A stretch of 64,000 bases of DNA, from NCBI GenBank assembly GCA_900660155.1, contig CABFPE010000443.1:174755-238754 (forward strand), given 5' to 3'. The notes beneath the pieces are model-generated. The model made no database searches. It was not told the origin of the DNA and saw nothing but the letters and a program-made list of their open reading frames with translations. Positions 48,121 to 60,436 of this stretch are shown one piece after another; position 1 is the first letter of the stretch, and each line of letters starts with the position of its first letter. The position numbers were made by a program, and so were the translations under genes. The stretch is from Hofstenia miamia. Taxonomy: Eukaryota > Xenacoelomorpha > Acoela > Hofsteniidae.

Positions 48121-49103
48121 TACAGTACACCTTGCTTAATAAATCTACATTAGGACCAGGCTATTTTGGATTTATTAACAAATGCGAAAACTATGGAATA
48201 GAATCCAAATTTCTGCAAATAGCAAATTTAATGAGATTCTCAACATATTTGGAAATATATGTACCAGTTAGTTGTTTTGCTGAATGAATAATGAAGCAAA
48301 CAAAAAATGCTTATAGGTAATTTTGATCTATTGTCGCTTTTCTAGTGCTATCCAAAGGATTTAATAACTAAGAGGAAAATTACAAACACTAAAAAGGTAT
48401 ATCTATTGCTAGGCAATTTATAGAAGTCTCAACAAATGTTCTGTTTTTGGCAGATAATAAATTTATTAAGAATTGCTTGCTTTGGGGGCACGTTTCCTAT
48501 AATTGAGGGCTGATGCTCACTTTGCAAGCAACAAAGGCGTCTATTTTGATATATCCAAGACTATTAAGACTATATTCCAATTGAACAAAGCAAAGTCGCA
48601 TCCCTGCAGCTGTAGGGGGCTCAGAAGTACTTACCTTTACGGTTGCTATCAACAATGTCGTGGACTAGCTTATTAAGCATGTCGTCTTCCTTCACCTCCG
48701 GAACTATAACATCATCTATCAAGTTTCTTTCTTCATTGAACAGTTCCGCCCCAACAGCATTAAATCCGGCTTTGATCTAACTGTTTTTTGATGTTGTTTC
48801 AAGAAACTAATTCCAAGCTTACTTGATCATATACATGGCCTCCAACAAATTCAAGCGCTTTGTAGCCCCCTGAGCAAAAATTTCAACCTCAGTGTTATAT
48901 ATAATATCGAAATTACAATAAGTTTGTCGATTCAATACATAATTCCGTCATTCTCTTCTTAGAAAAATTGGATTTATTAATCGGGGTATTGCATTTATTA
49001 ACAGATGGGTTTTCAAAGCAGAAATCAATTCCAGACTAATTTGAATGTATTAGGGATTGATTTATTATCAGTGGATTTATAAAGCGTACTGTATTATAAA
49101 GCG
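48121..49103. mobile_element. Possible pogo/Tigger-like remnant inside the nested hAT
   Basis: ACAGTACACCTTGCTTAATA at the left and, inverted, ACAGTACGCTTTATAAATCC at the right resemble each other and the ends of pogo/Tigger elements (CAGTA, then TTATAAATCCAC-type bases). Fragments in between are too decayed to name a transposase. This is a weak call. Confidence 0.35.
48184..48365 (+). repeat. Dispersed repeat, mate of 8178-8370
   Basis: Same orientation and order of blocks as 8178-8370, including GCTGAATGAATAATGAAGCA. It lies within the possible pogo-like remnant, which may be its source. Confidence 0.6.
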
Positions 49104-49383
49104 TCTACTGTATTGCCTTAGTAAGGAAAATGCAGTCTGTTGAAATTGTAGAGGATTCAGTTGCTTAGACACCATTCAGCTGATGATAGTCAAACCGAAA
49201 CTACTAGAGATCTCAATTAATTAAAGTTGAATTGCTGATTTAATTTTTGTTTTACAATGTTTCTTGTTGCAAACCGAGTAGAAGGGTGTGTGTAAGTATT
49301 TTATGGCCAGTATGGGGTCCCAAAAATTTTTGTTTAATAAGGCCCCATTGTTAACAAAATAGGACTACACCACTGATTGTAAC

Positions 49384-50640
49384 CTAGTCTTAACTAAAGT
49401 TTAGTTACTAAACAAAGTGACGTTGGGCACCAAAAAATGTGGGCCAATTTTAATTCCCGTAACTGTTAAAAAATGTTCCTACAACAGCATTGTAAATGTA
49501 AAAAAAAGTATTCGTTCCTGCGCAGCATTTAAATAAGTTTTGTTTACAAATCTGCAATAAAATGTAGAAATTTTAGAGCGAATTGGACTCATTTCCATTT
49601 ACAGGCTACTTTTCTGACAATGGCAAGAAAATTATGGGAGGGACAGTCCTGCTATAGAGCTGAACGTTTAAATTTGCAACCATTACATGTTAAATTCAAT
49701 TTACATTCATAAGTTGTGCATTAAAATAAAAATGACGATCACGGCGGAATCGCACTTTCTGTGCGAATGTACTGACATTAAATTCAGCCAATAAATTGCA
49801 TCCGATCCTATTTCAATCTCGAGCATTTAAGCGTAAAAGGAATCGCAACAAGTGAATGATTACGTTGACCAACGATTGGCTAAAATATTTAACTATTTCT
49901 ACTATTTGTTACCCGCCAAACAACATCATATCATAACATAACAATGCTGTGCTTCAAGTAGTTTATTCGTTGCTTTTATATCAGAAAGTTGGGAGTGGGA
50001 ATGATTATAGACTATTCTAGCGGCTGAAACAGTTAGCAGCAGTAAATCAGACAAGTTCATACTGTGTCATGTGCACAACACGCAGCCCTGGTTGAACGCG
50101 TTTATGAGCCTGCTATTGCAAAATGGGCTCATCGATGCTAGACGAAAGCTGTGGAACATGAGCCTTAGTTTACTGTTTACGGCCAACAAGAAACATAGTT
50201 TCTTAGGCAGCCTTAATAATGGCTGCATATGGTTAGGTGAGATACATAGTTATGTTTAAGTCCATGTACATGTATCCAAAACATCTCTCATTGCACTTTG
50301 AATTGAGCTGAGAAAATTTTTTATATAAAACAAATATAATGTTTAGACTTAAGATCATATTTCAGCCGAAAACTTGCAGTGATGTTTATATAATTATTTA
50401 TGAATATGTTTAAGCAAGTCTTTAAGTATTGCAAAATTAGGCATACGCACAATATCAAACGTAGTGTATGCGTATTCTATTGGAGTTGAAGTATAATGTC
50501 TGCCTATATGTGGTCAAATATATGCTAAAATGTAGGAATTAATTTTTATTCAAGGTGCTAAATTTTAAAGGTTTACTTGTTTGTTTTAATATTAGACTAT
50601 AGTATATTTTGAATTTTACATTTTGTAATTGATAACATTA
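49384..50640 (+). other. 5' untranslated part of the large hAT element
   Basis: No domain recognised. A 62-codon frame at 50071-50259 has no family match. The stretch lies between the nested element and the transposase start and is probably leader or intron of the transposon. Confidence 0.4.
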
Positions 50641-50695
50641 TTTGTAGAAACTACTTATATGCCTGAAAACGTTTCTGATATTTTATGCAAATCGT

Positions 50696-52741
50696 TTGCA
50701 AGTAGAAATTTTGAAGAAAAATTATGTATTACAAAGCAACAGAGGCCCATTCCGACTGAGCAACTTGAAAGAATGTGGAACTGATCGCGGCAGGAGTTAT
50801 GTGAGACATTTTTGTACAAGTCGTTATAACCAATATAAATGGCTAACTGGCTGTCTAGTAAACAATAAATTGTATTGTTGGCCATGCTTGCTTTTCATGT
50901 CTACAAAAATTACTTTGAACTCTTCAGGTTTTGATAATCTGCGAAATCTATCTAATTCTGCTGCGAAGCATCAATCAGCACCTGGGCATTTAAGATGTGC
51001 TAAGAGTTTATTAACTTTTGGTAGGTCATCTCCATTTCATCATATATTAAATGAAGATACAAGAGAGCAAATTGCAGTTCATAATAGTAATGTCTTCAAG
51101 AATAGAAAATATCTAAAACTTCTAATTGATATTGCATTTTTTCTAGCACGTCAAGAACTTGCATTTAGAGGTCATGAGGAGTACAGTGATTCGATAAAGA
51201 GGAAATGGATTGAATTACTTCGTGATTATTACAGTACTACAGATTTACATTTGCAATCCAATAAATTATTTTAAGGTACATCAAATCACATTCAGAATGA
51301 TTTAATTGATGCAATTGCACAATTAGCAGTTGATTATATTAAGTCTGAAGTAAGTTCTTGTCAAAATGTTGTTATTCTAGTAGATGAATCAACCGATGTT
51401 AGTTCTGAATCGCAGTTGTCCATATGTCTTCGGTATGTTCATAACGGGGAAATACACGAAAGGTTTCTAGGTTTCAGAGATGTTTTAAATGGTAAAACTG
51501 CTAATGATTTTTCGATATCATAATGACTGTAATTTCCCAATATGATTTATCAAACAAACTTATTTCCTCAGACGTATGATGGTGCTGCAGTAATGGCCTC
51601 TGATGTTAATAGTGTTCAGGCCAAAGTAAAGGAAAATGTAAACAGTAAAGCTTTTTTGTCCACTGTTATGCACATTATCTGAACCTAGTTTTAAGTAAAG
51701 GTTTGACTTCTATTGCTTAACTGAAATTTTTTTTCTTCTTTAGAGGCCTTAGCAACATTTTTCAACAGATCCCCCAAAAGATTAGCACTTGCTGATGAAA
51801 TCGTAAACAAAATATTGTCAAAGTCTTTTAAATGTTGTTTCTGATAAAAGTGAAGCTCTCCTCGAGGTTTTCAACAGTATTTTAAAAAATGCCAAAAAAT
51901 GGGACTCTGATACCATCAACCAAGCTACTGAATTTCTAAAATTCTTGAATGAATTTAGTACAAAATTTTTTTAGAGTCGTTAAACAAAGTCTTTTCTCAT
52001 TCTGATGTGCTCTTTCAAGTTTTGCAGAAAAAAATTCGACATCGCATTTTGTATTCAAAAGCTAGAACTATATTCGGATTTTTTGAAATCTCAGCGTTGT
52101 TATGAGCAATTTGATTTACTTTACAATAACGCTCTAACGAAAATGAAATTGTTTTATCACGATCACTTACGATGGATTCTCATAAAATTAGATATCGCCA
52201 ATTGTTTTTGCAATTTTTGATAATTTGTTGGCTCAAATAAGCTGTAGGTTCAATTCTTACAAGGACTTGAAATTCTTTGAATTGGTGAACTCTCCTGAAT
52301 TCCATAATTACAAGATCAATTTTCCTGAAGAAGCATTTTTATCAGAAAAGCATTCTATTTCCGATGTAAAACTTGATTTTGTTAAACTACGAAATGAACT
52401 TGCTATGAAAGTGTGAACATGCGCTTAGCACCTGTAGATTTATTCAAGTATTTAGAGAAAACTGGCCTATGTGAATGCTTTGAAGAAATCTATTCTTTAT
52501 TAAACATCATTCTAAGCATTCCTGTATCAACTGCTTCGGTTGAAAGAATTTTTTCTTTCATGAAAAGAATAAAAAGTTTCCTTCGGAATACTACTTGCAA
52601 AGCAAGGCTCACAAACTTAGTAATAGTTTCGATTGAAAAACAACTACTTCTAGATATAAGAAAGAATGGCGAACAATTTTATGATGCTGTAATTGACAAT
52701 TTTGTGAAAAAAGAACGTCGATTAGATTTAGTATTTAAATA
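50696..52741 (+). pseudogene. hAT (TTF zinc finger/ZMYM-type) transposase, broken
   Basis: The open stretch 50696-51274 carries a TTF-type zinc finger: RGRSYVRHFCTSRYNQYKWL, then YCWPCLLF and AAKHQSAPGHLRCAKSL. After a stop the frame continues with VVILVDESTDVSSESQLSIC, the first catalytic Asp region of the RNase-H-like core, and TYDGAAVMAS. The end, 52413-52742, holds the dimerisation signature STASVERIFSFMKRIKSFLR followed by ARLTNLVIVSIEK. There are several stops and frame changes between about 51270 and 52410, so it is inactive. It is related to the remnant at 10356-10616. Confidence 0.87.
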
Positions 52742-52971
52742 GATTTTTTATAACTGTATTTTAGTAAATTGAATGAATGAGGCATGCATTGTTCAATTTA
52801 TATTATATTTAACATTTGCGATTGCCTTTTAACAGAGAGTGCGGACCGCCACTGATATATATATATATATTTATATATATAAATTATGAACGTTTGGAAT
52901 TTGCAATTATCTCTTGATTCGTAATAAAGAAAATACATATAAATTAAATTATCTTCAATCATTTTCGAAAA

Positions 52972-53694
52972 ATGGATCTTTCAAAGAAAGAAATTGTATT
53001 ATCACTATCGGAAACTCAAATAATGTCTCTGACACATCGCCAAGCACAATCTGCTTTAAAAACATTGGTTCTAACACATGAAGATGATAAGCTTTTATTC
53101 AATGAAATAAACTCAAAACTGGATAGTATTACGAATGAAATTGAAAAATACTCAATGAATATCACAAAACTCAATCAAGATATTTGTAAAGCTTCAAGCT
53201 CATCTATAATTCAATCACTACCAGCATCTAGACCAGTTAATCCTAATGTACTAATTTTAACTGGAGTTCCTGAACAACAAAACTATAATTCAATTGAGAG
53301 AATTGAAGCTGACTTGAACAAAATTCAGCAAATTTGTTACGACTTGATTGGCAATTCATGTAATTTTAAAGATGTATACAGACGTGGTAAATACCGAAAT
53401 GACAATAAAAATCCTCGACCGCTTGTGATAGAAGTAACAAATGATTGGGATCGTCGCAAGTTATTTGCTAGTTGTAACAAACTATCAGGTACTGGAATGT
53501 TTCTTAGACAAGATATTTCAATTGAAGATCACAAAATTGAAAAGCAATTGCTTAAATACAGGTACGATTTATCTCAATTGGGCATTCCAAAAAATGACAT
53601 GAAAATACGTAATCTTAAACTATATTTTAAAAATGTAATCATTAATACATCTATTGATATACAAGAAAATTTTTCCAAATTTAGACAAAGTTGA
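52972..53694 (+). CDS. LINE ORF1 protein, RNA-binding
   Basis: 240 codons from ATG 52972 to TGA 53692-53694. An N-terminal helical, coiled-coil-like stretch (about residues 35-75, with INSKLDSITNEIEKYSMNIT) precedes an RRM-like part: NVLILTGVPEQ, FKDVYRRGKY, RPLVIEVTNDWDRRKLFASC and the FLRQDIS stretch. This is the layout of ORF1 proteins in CR1/L1-like LINEs, which bind the element's RNA. No zinc knuckle seen. The frame is intact. ORF2 follows in the same frame directly after the TGA. Confidence 0.82.
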   Translation: MDLSKKEIVLSLSETQIMSLTHRQAQSALKTLVLTHEDDKLLFNEINSKLDSITNEIEKYSMNITKLNQDICKASSSSIIQSLPASRPVNPNVLILTGVPEQQNYNSIERIEADLNKIQQICYDLIGNSCNFKDVYRRGKYRNDNKNPRPLVIEVTNDWDRRKLFASCNKLSGTGMFLRQDISIEDHKIEKQLLKYRYDLSQLGIPKNDMKIRNLKLYFKNVIINTSIDIQENFSKFRQS

Positions 53695-56629
53695 CTATTC
53701 AATAATGCAAATATTTCTAATAACATCAATTATAATCTTAAAGTAGTTCTAGCCAATATTGAAAATTTACAAAATTTTACAAAGAGATTACAACTTGATA
53801 ACTTGCTAAACTTTTATGAACCTGATATTTGCTGTTTCACGGAAACTTGGTTAAAGCCAATAGTATTAAATGCAGAACTTTTTCCTACGTCTAATTATTA
53901 TGTTGTTGCTCGTACTGATCGTAAAAATGGAATCAGAGGTGGAGTACTTATTGCAATAAAAAAAGTCACTAAAATATATTAAGATTCTACCAATAGAAGT
54001 TAATGAAAATTTTGAATTTATATGTGGAAGTATAATTTGTTCTTACGAAACTTGCCTCTTAATTTTATGCATGTACCTTCCACCAAAGTCTAGCAGATAT
54101 TTGGTTTTACCGAATCAAATAAAGTTAGCTTTAGATATCTTCAAAGAGAGATTTTCTGATTTCATTGCCTTTAATGGATATGTTAAAAATGATATTTTCA
54201 TTGTAGGCGATTTCAATTTACCAAATACTGATTGGAAGACTTTTCATTCCAGCTGTTCATATGAATCAGATATATTAAATATATTTATAGAAACGAATGT
54301 TATTCAAATTATTGATGCACCAACGTTTGTATCCAATAACATTCTTGATTTGGTTTTTACGAGCAGGCTTGAAAGTAATATTATTGAAAATGTTATTGAA
54401 AGTTCAATTCATAAATTATCACAACATCATTTCCTATTTTTGATATTGAAATTTTGATAAATAAAGAAATTAATAACTACAAAAGGATCAATACTTATTC
54501 CTTTAGTAATGGAAACTTTAACTTTATAAACTATTGTCTCTCTGAAGTTGATATGAATTTGATTATTGAAAATGACATTGATAAAATGCTGGATAAATGG
54601 TATTCTCTTGTATATAATATAATTGACACTTATACACCAAAGAAACGAATGAAGAGAAGAAATTTACCATCTTATTATTCTTCACATACTGTGCATATGT
54701 TAAATAAATTAAATACTATGAAAAGAAGATTATTAAGGACGCCTAATACAACTTTTACTGATCAAGTTAAATTATGCTATGAAAATTTTGAAAACTCTGT
54801 TAAGCTAGACAAAATACTTTTTATTCAATCATTTCATAACTTTAATCCAAACAAAGCCTTCAAATTCATACGTGCACTGGGGATTACCAATTTACCTAAT
54901 ACACTTCATTGGAATGGAAATTTTGCAAATAGTGATAATGAAAAAGCTGAATTATTTAATAATTATTTTGGAACAGTTTACACAAAACCTGTTATTGAAG
55001 AAATATTTTTGGAAAATGATGTAGAAATATACCTTAATGATTTTGAAATTACAATTTCTGAAATTGTAGATGTTATAAAAGATCAATCAAATTCATCTGC
55101 ATTATCATTTGACAATATTCCAACTATTTTCATTAAAAATACTGTTTATGTTATAGCTCATCAACTTTGTATTATTTTTCATTCTATAATTTCAACTAAA
55201 AAATTTCCTAAATTTTGGAAAACAGCATATATTACTCCGGTGTATAAGAAAGGTAATCGTTCTGAGGTAAAAAACTATAGACCTATTAGCATTTTGCCTC
55301 GTATTTCACTAATATTTGAAAGACTTCTCTTCAACTTTTTATATCCTCGAGTTAGAGATAAATTATCAAAGAAACAACATGGATTTCAGTCTGGCTGTTC
55401 TACAACTACAAATCTTTTATGCTATCTTGATGATATTTACAATTGCTTAGATGCTGGAGCTTGTTGCTGTGGAATTTATTTTGATATAAGCAAGGCTTTT
55501 GACACTGTTCCTCACAACATTTTGCTAAAAAAACTTTCAAAATTTGGATTGGATATTGAATTTATTCAACTATTCAAATCATATCTTTTTGAACGTTATC
55601 AATGTATTAATATATCAGGCTCGATTTCATTACCTACACTAATTTCAAGTGGCGTACCACAAGGCAGTGTCCTTGGGCCACTGTTATTTATCATTTTTAT
55701 AGATGACTTGAGTCTAAGTTGCACTGCTGATATATCATTATTTGCAGATGACAGTAAAATTCTAGTTAAAAATCCTACATTGAATTTGATGCAATATTAC
55801 ATTAACTCAGTAGTTAATTGGGGAAAATTAAATAATGTTACTTTCAATGTAGTAAAATCAAATATAGTTTGCTTTGGACATTCTAATCGTCCTGTATTTC
55901 CTCCTCTAACTATAGGAAACAGTAATATACCATCTGTGGATACAGTAAAAGATCTTGGTCTGATCATTTCACATATTTTGAAATGGAATGCTCACTTTGA
56001 AAATGTTATGCAACAAGGATTACGCATTTTATTCTTTGTAAGAAGAAATGTGCCAATTGTCACTAATTTTAATACCAAATTGAAAATTTATAAAAGCTGC
56101 ATTTTATCCATTTTAACATATGCTTCTCAATGCTGGTGGCCTTCTAGAGTTCAATTTCAAGCAATGGAAAGATTTCAAAAGAGATGCCTTCATTGGGTAT
56201 TTAATTCTAAGGACAGAATTGAATATAGTTGCATATTTAAATTAAAAATTTTTCCAATTGCTATCCAATTCCAATTATATGACCTACTATCTTTTAACAA
56301 ACTTTTAAATGGATTATAAATCCCTATGATTATGTGTGCTTAACTAATTCAAGAGAATCAAGAAAAAATTCAAGAAACTTATTTACCATACGTAAATGTA
56401 AAAAGATTAGTTCACATAATAATTTTTGGGATCGAGTAATATACATGGCCAATTACATAATAATCAATACTTCTGTTGATATTTTCGATAAACCTTATGC
56501 ATTTAAAAACCAACTTATCAGATTCATGGAATTTCATGTTAAGGAGTATTTCACCACTGATAATGTTTGCTCCTGGTTTTTATCTTGTTTCTGCAATAAT
56601 TGCAGAATAATAAGAACTTTTTATAAATA
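53695..56629 (+). pseudogene. LINE ORF2, endonuclease and reverse transcriptase, few frameshifts
   Basis: The endonuclease domain begins about 20 codons after the ORF1 stop: LKVVLANIENL, then PDICCFTETWLKP with the catalytic Glu, FIVGDFNLPNTDW, and a degraded S-Q/D-H-H-F end. The reverse transcriptase follows (KNYRPISILPRISLIFERLL, QHGFQSGCSTTTNLL, YFDISKAFDTVPHN, SSGVPQGSVLGPLLF, SLFADDSKIL with the catalytic Asp pair). The C-terminus continues in another frame (56334-56630: FWDRVIYMANY, then CSWFLSCFCNNCR). Reading shifts at about 53980, back near 54428, and again near 56319. The stretch 54454-56319 is a 621-codon clean frame. No in-frame ATG lies between the ORF1 stop and the endonuclease core. 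Confidence 0.9.
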
Positions 56630-56716
56630 ACTTATTTTTGTTAAATTTATAGATCGTTATATTAATAGCGAATAGAAGACATTTAGTAGTAGTAGTAGTA
56701 GTATATATATATATAT

Positions 56717-58930
56717 GTGTGTGTTAATTGTAACAATTATTTTTATTGGGGCGAAAAATGTGCCGGTTTTGAACAAGCCTGTTGGGACTCAATGGGAAGG
56801 TACGATAATATCTTAACATTCTGCAATGATTGTGTCAGAAAAAATAAGATTATAATTCTATCAAACCTTACGAAAACGAAACTTTTGATGCGATCAATAA
56901 GAAAAGCAAATCGACAAAGTCTGTTGTGAACACAAAACCGACAACAAATGGAAAACCTTGAAACCCGAACCAAGGAAGCATGGAACAAAGGCAAAGATGA
57001 AGGAATGGATGTCACTCGTATGTTCAGAGTAGATGGAATTGAAGAGAAGAAATCGGCTATGCTTCATCTAGACGACGAAAATGCGGTACGTACCTTTCTG
57101 TCTCACATGTAATCGGACTTTGGCTTTACTACTGATATTCGATGAATGGGAAGATTTGATGCAAAGCGAAATAAGCCATGAATAATGATATTTGATGATT
57201 CCTTCCACTTTGAAAACAGTGGCATTATCAACCAAAACAATAAGCCATGGTTTGATAATTCTATGAAGAAATTCTTCAAACAAAGAACAACAGCTCTACA
57301 AAGTGGATATTTATTTGATTATAAAAAGCGCCGAAACTGAACCTCTAAACTAATACATAAAAACGAATGCAGTTTTACCAAAATAAGGTGAAACACAATT
57401 ATATCGATTGCAGGACATGCGAAGGCAAAGCATGCATTTCTTTCGTTGGGAAATGATTTGTCCAAGAAATGTTCAAAATGCACATAGCGAACTTAGCTAA
57501 GCACATAAATAAAGAACCTTCAAGTGTGACAAAATCTTGTGATCAATTTACAATAACGGATCGTTTTGAACTTGTACCAGGTGAAAACCCAATCTAGGTC
57601 GATTAATTTTACATTTATAAGTACTTGGATGCGTCAACCGTACTAAATCATCAGGACCGGATGTCAGTGGACGCATGTCCTAAGAGGGTTACCCCATTAT
57701 GAATCTGATAAACATGTCATTAATGCAAGCAAATGCAACTCCTTTTGTGCTGAAGATCTAGTTTGCTTAGAAAAAAGAAACCCGATTTTAATCCCAAATG
57801 AATGCATAAGACCGATTTCATTAATGCACCAAATTTCAAAGATAACTGAAGACTTAATAATCCAGTGAAAAATCAAGTCCAAAATTACCTAGACTCTTGA
57901 TCCTCAAAAGTTTGGGCTTTAGGTGGAAAGTCAAAGTCATTGGCATTATTTGATTTAACACATACATTGTTTAGCAATTTGGATGATGGTGATTGTTACA
58001 TCAAATTCATACAAGCATTTAATCTTATTAATCACAATATACTAATGACAAAATTGGTTGAGTGTGGCATCAGCAGTCACACCGTAAATTGGAATATACT
58101 ATTTTTAACAAATCACAAACAGAACTCGGATATCAAACAAAATTTATTTGGACTGGAAGTATATTTACTCTGATGTACCACAGGAATCCAAACTTTAGCC
58201 TTGGCTGTTGATATTAATGATAAACAGCATATTTATTGATTACAGTAAAGATATAAATATGTGGATGACACAACTATATGGGAATTTATATCCAATCATG
58301 TTCTTAGTCAAGCTCTGTAGCTCCTTCTGAAGATTAAAGAATGGTGTGACTGTCATGATATGCAGCTCATTTCCAAAAAAAATGAAAAGAGATTACATCT
58401 CATTTTAACCCACTGCCTGAAATAGAATACGATCGAGTTTGAGTAAGGCGTGTTCACTCTTCAAAACTTTTGAGAGTTTGGTTTCAATCTGACCTTAAGT
58501 GGACAGAAAACACAAAATATGTAGTAAAAAAGCCTTCCAGAGTTTACATAACATTGAATTGGGATTTCATCTATGGAAATGTTCAGTGTTTATAAATCAA
58601 ATAGAACTATACTATATTGCGCTCTCGTGTGGCATACGCAATTTAATCAATCCGGTAAAGACCTTTTGGTATTATTTCCTTAATGTCAGCTAAACGGAGG
58701 TATGCATTAAATTGGGAACGGATAGACTATCCAATAGAAGGTCTGCAATTGGTTATAAAAATTCTGGTAAGATTTCACCAAAACATCGCATCCGCTTCAT
58801 CATATCATTAATCAGCAGAAGGAATCCAACTATTTTTGAGAGCGCAAAATATGTTTGATGTTCATTTTCACTCTAACTCTTTTTTTACTTATCACGCAAA
58901 GTACCACCAATCTGGTAGTGCGTTTTTGAT
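56717..58930 (+). pseudogene. Old, decayed LINE with PHD-like ORF1 start
   Basis: 56717-56929 reads CVNCNNYFYWGEKCAGFEQA, CWDSMGRYDNI and FCNDCV, a cysteine pattern like the PHD-type finger at the start of some LINE ORF1 proteins. From about 57600 there are faint RT parts: a P-S-R-MS region, CIRPISLMHQISKITEDLII, and at 57940-58173 GIIDLTHTLFSNLDD-like and LINHNILMTKLVECGISSH (motif A region), then a degraded Asp-Asp near 58260. Dense stops and frame changes put it much older than the LINE just upstream. Confidence 0.68.
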
Positions 58931-58934
58931 ATTA

Positions 58935-59480
58935 TAACAAATTCTGTTTTGACTTTTGGCCTTATAGGTACTGATAATTTTGAATCTGGGCAGTCGTCGA
59001 GAGGAAAAGTTTGGGAATGGAGTTCCTGTCTGCCCTCCTAGCTGAAGAACGCTTAGAAACGTTGATGTTGCCTTTCAAAATGATAAAACTTAGAACAAAA
59101 TGGGGCATCATCATCAAGGATAGTATTCCAAAATTCATCAGCGCAAATTTCAATGAATGAGTAAAATACCAAAACTCATTTATATTTGGCTCGATTTCTG
59201 TCAAGAATCATGTATATTGAAATAATGTTAAGAAACGAGTATCCATTTGTTTAAAAAATTAACTTTATTAATAATATACAACATTAATTGTTATGATTTC
59301 TATTGCCATGAAACTACACAACATTATCAAATCATTTTGTGAGTAATCTATTTGTAAAAAATTGCACTTTCTATATATTTCTGAGAAGGAAGTGGGGAAT
59401 TTTTTATTCTGTCCACCCCGCACAGACTGTGTCCATATTCAGGTATTCTACTGCCCCAAGTTACCCTACACAAAAAAACT
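58935..59480. other. Spacer, no gene recognised
   Basis: The minus-strand frame 58962-59204 overlaps a stretch that may be the far end of the old LINE. No domain recognised. Confidence 0.4.
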
Positions 59481-59489
59481 GTTCTAAAA

Positions 59490-59910
59490 ACTATTGCAAT
59501 TAAGATGGGTTTAAAATGTTTCAAAGAAAAATTCTCAAAGAACTAAGTACTACATTTCCAAATCAATCCTTTTTCCAAGACAGCTTGTCATTTTGAATAC
59601 TATGTTGACATTTTTTAAACCCATCAAGAACCTACCACCTCATAATATGATTTCAATATTTGGTTTTATTCATACACAGGACTCCATATCAAAACATTTT
59701 ACCTGTATTAAGTACAGAGAAAAAGTCTTGAAAAATCATTCATTAATACTGCTATCCGAACATGGAGTTCATTACATAAAGAGATAAAGAACATTGAAAA
59801 ACTAAGAGCTTTAAAAAAGCAAATGAAAATTTATCTTAAGCAAAAGTACATCTCAGGTCAATCATGGCTAGGATACAACAATGACTATTCAATAAGCCGT
59901 ACTTGAAATC
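59490..59910 (+). pseudogene. LINE C-terminal tail, relative of 35230-35590
   Basis: HFTCIKYREKVLKNHS and, in another frame, RTLKN-R-LKKQMKIYLKQKYIS, then WLGY and SIS, parallel the tail at 35320-35592 (HFACVNYKKNILKK, LRIFLKQKYIS, LWLGY). Both therefore belong to one LINE family. Frame-broken and 5'-truncated. Confidence 0.7.
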
Positions 59911-60009
59911 CAGTAATTTCTCCCCAGGCTGTTAGATTTATTGTATAAATAATAACAAATAAATGCATGTTCTTATAAAGCGCATACCTTTTTTAGAAAA
60001 CCTCAAATG

Positions 60010-60430
60010 CGCTATTTACAGTGTTAAACAATAATCAAATTAAATTGCTCTCTAAATAAATAATGTTTTAATTTCTTCTTGAAGACTTCAATGTTAGTGA
60101 TGGTTCTAATTTCCTTAGGCAACATATTGAAGAGGAATGGACCACAGATGAAGAATGCATGGTCTGTCAATACTTTGTTTGTTCTATGTATAATTAGTAA
60201 ATAAGCACTTTCAAACTTTTAAACATATTTTATATCGAATTCAAAATTTAACTTTCAACCACTGTAGTTCAACTAATGCCGGTGTAATAGCTTCACGGTA
60301 ACACAAATTAAATATTAAGCCAGCACACCGATTTTGAATAATTTGCAGCTTGTGACTTTGATAATCTGGGATTCCTATTGAAAGAATCGATTCTAGATAA
60401 GACTAAAACTTGTAGAATATTCTTCGCATT
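60010..60430 (-). pseudogene. LINE C-terminal fragment truncated by a mariner-type element
   Basis: On the minus strand it reads ESILSIGIPDYQSHKLQIIQ, NRCAGLIFNLCYREAITPAL, and further on HAFFICGPFLFNMLPKEIRT with KKKLKHYLF. This is the typical RT C-terminal region of Jockey/CR1-like LINEs. It stops abruptly at the edge of the transposon at 60437. Confidence 0.75.
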
Positions 60431-60436
60431 CGATAT

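Larger units (their letters stand above)
47637..49375. mobile_element. Nested hAT-like element with perfect 8-bp duplication
   Basis: ATTGTAAC stands at 47629-47636 and again at 49376-49383. Between them, the left end CATAGGTGTAGT and the inverted right end CAGTGGTGTAGT match in 9 of 12 bases. It lies within the 5' part of the larger hAT element and is therefore younger than it. No intact transposase; the interior is a patchwork that includes the dispersed repeat at 48184-48365. Confidence 0.83.
47510..52854 (+). mobile_element. hAT transposon, 5.3 kb, with a second hAT inserted
   Basis: The left end CATGGGCGGTCCG and the inverted right end CAGTGGCGGTCCG delimit the element, with AT-repeat DNA on both sides compatible with an 8-bp ATATATAT duplication. 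Coding parts on + from about 50696 to 52741 belong to a ZMYM-type hAT transposase. The region 47637-49375 is a later insertion. Without it the element is about 3.6 kb. Confidence 0.85.
52885..56702 (+). mobile_element. Nearly full-length Jockey/CR1-like LINE
   Basis: It begins after a TA-rich tract following the hAT right end, contains ORF1 (52972-53694) and ORF2 (53695 to about 56629), and ends in a TAG trinucleotide run (about 56682-56702), as expected for LINEs ending in a short tandem repeat. Only a few frame changes break ORF2, so it is the youngest LINE in the window. Confidence 0.88.

Noticed and set aside
50655-50885. Minus-strand frame MANNTIYCLLDSQLAIYIGY
   Set aside because: Antisense of the hAT zinc-finger region on +.
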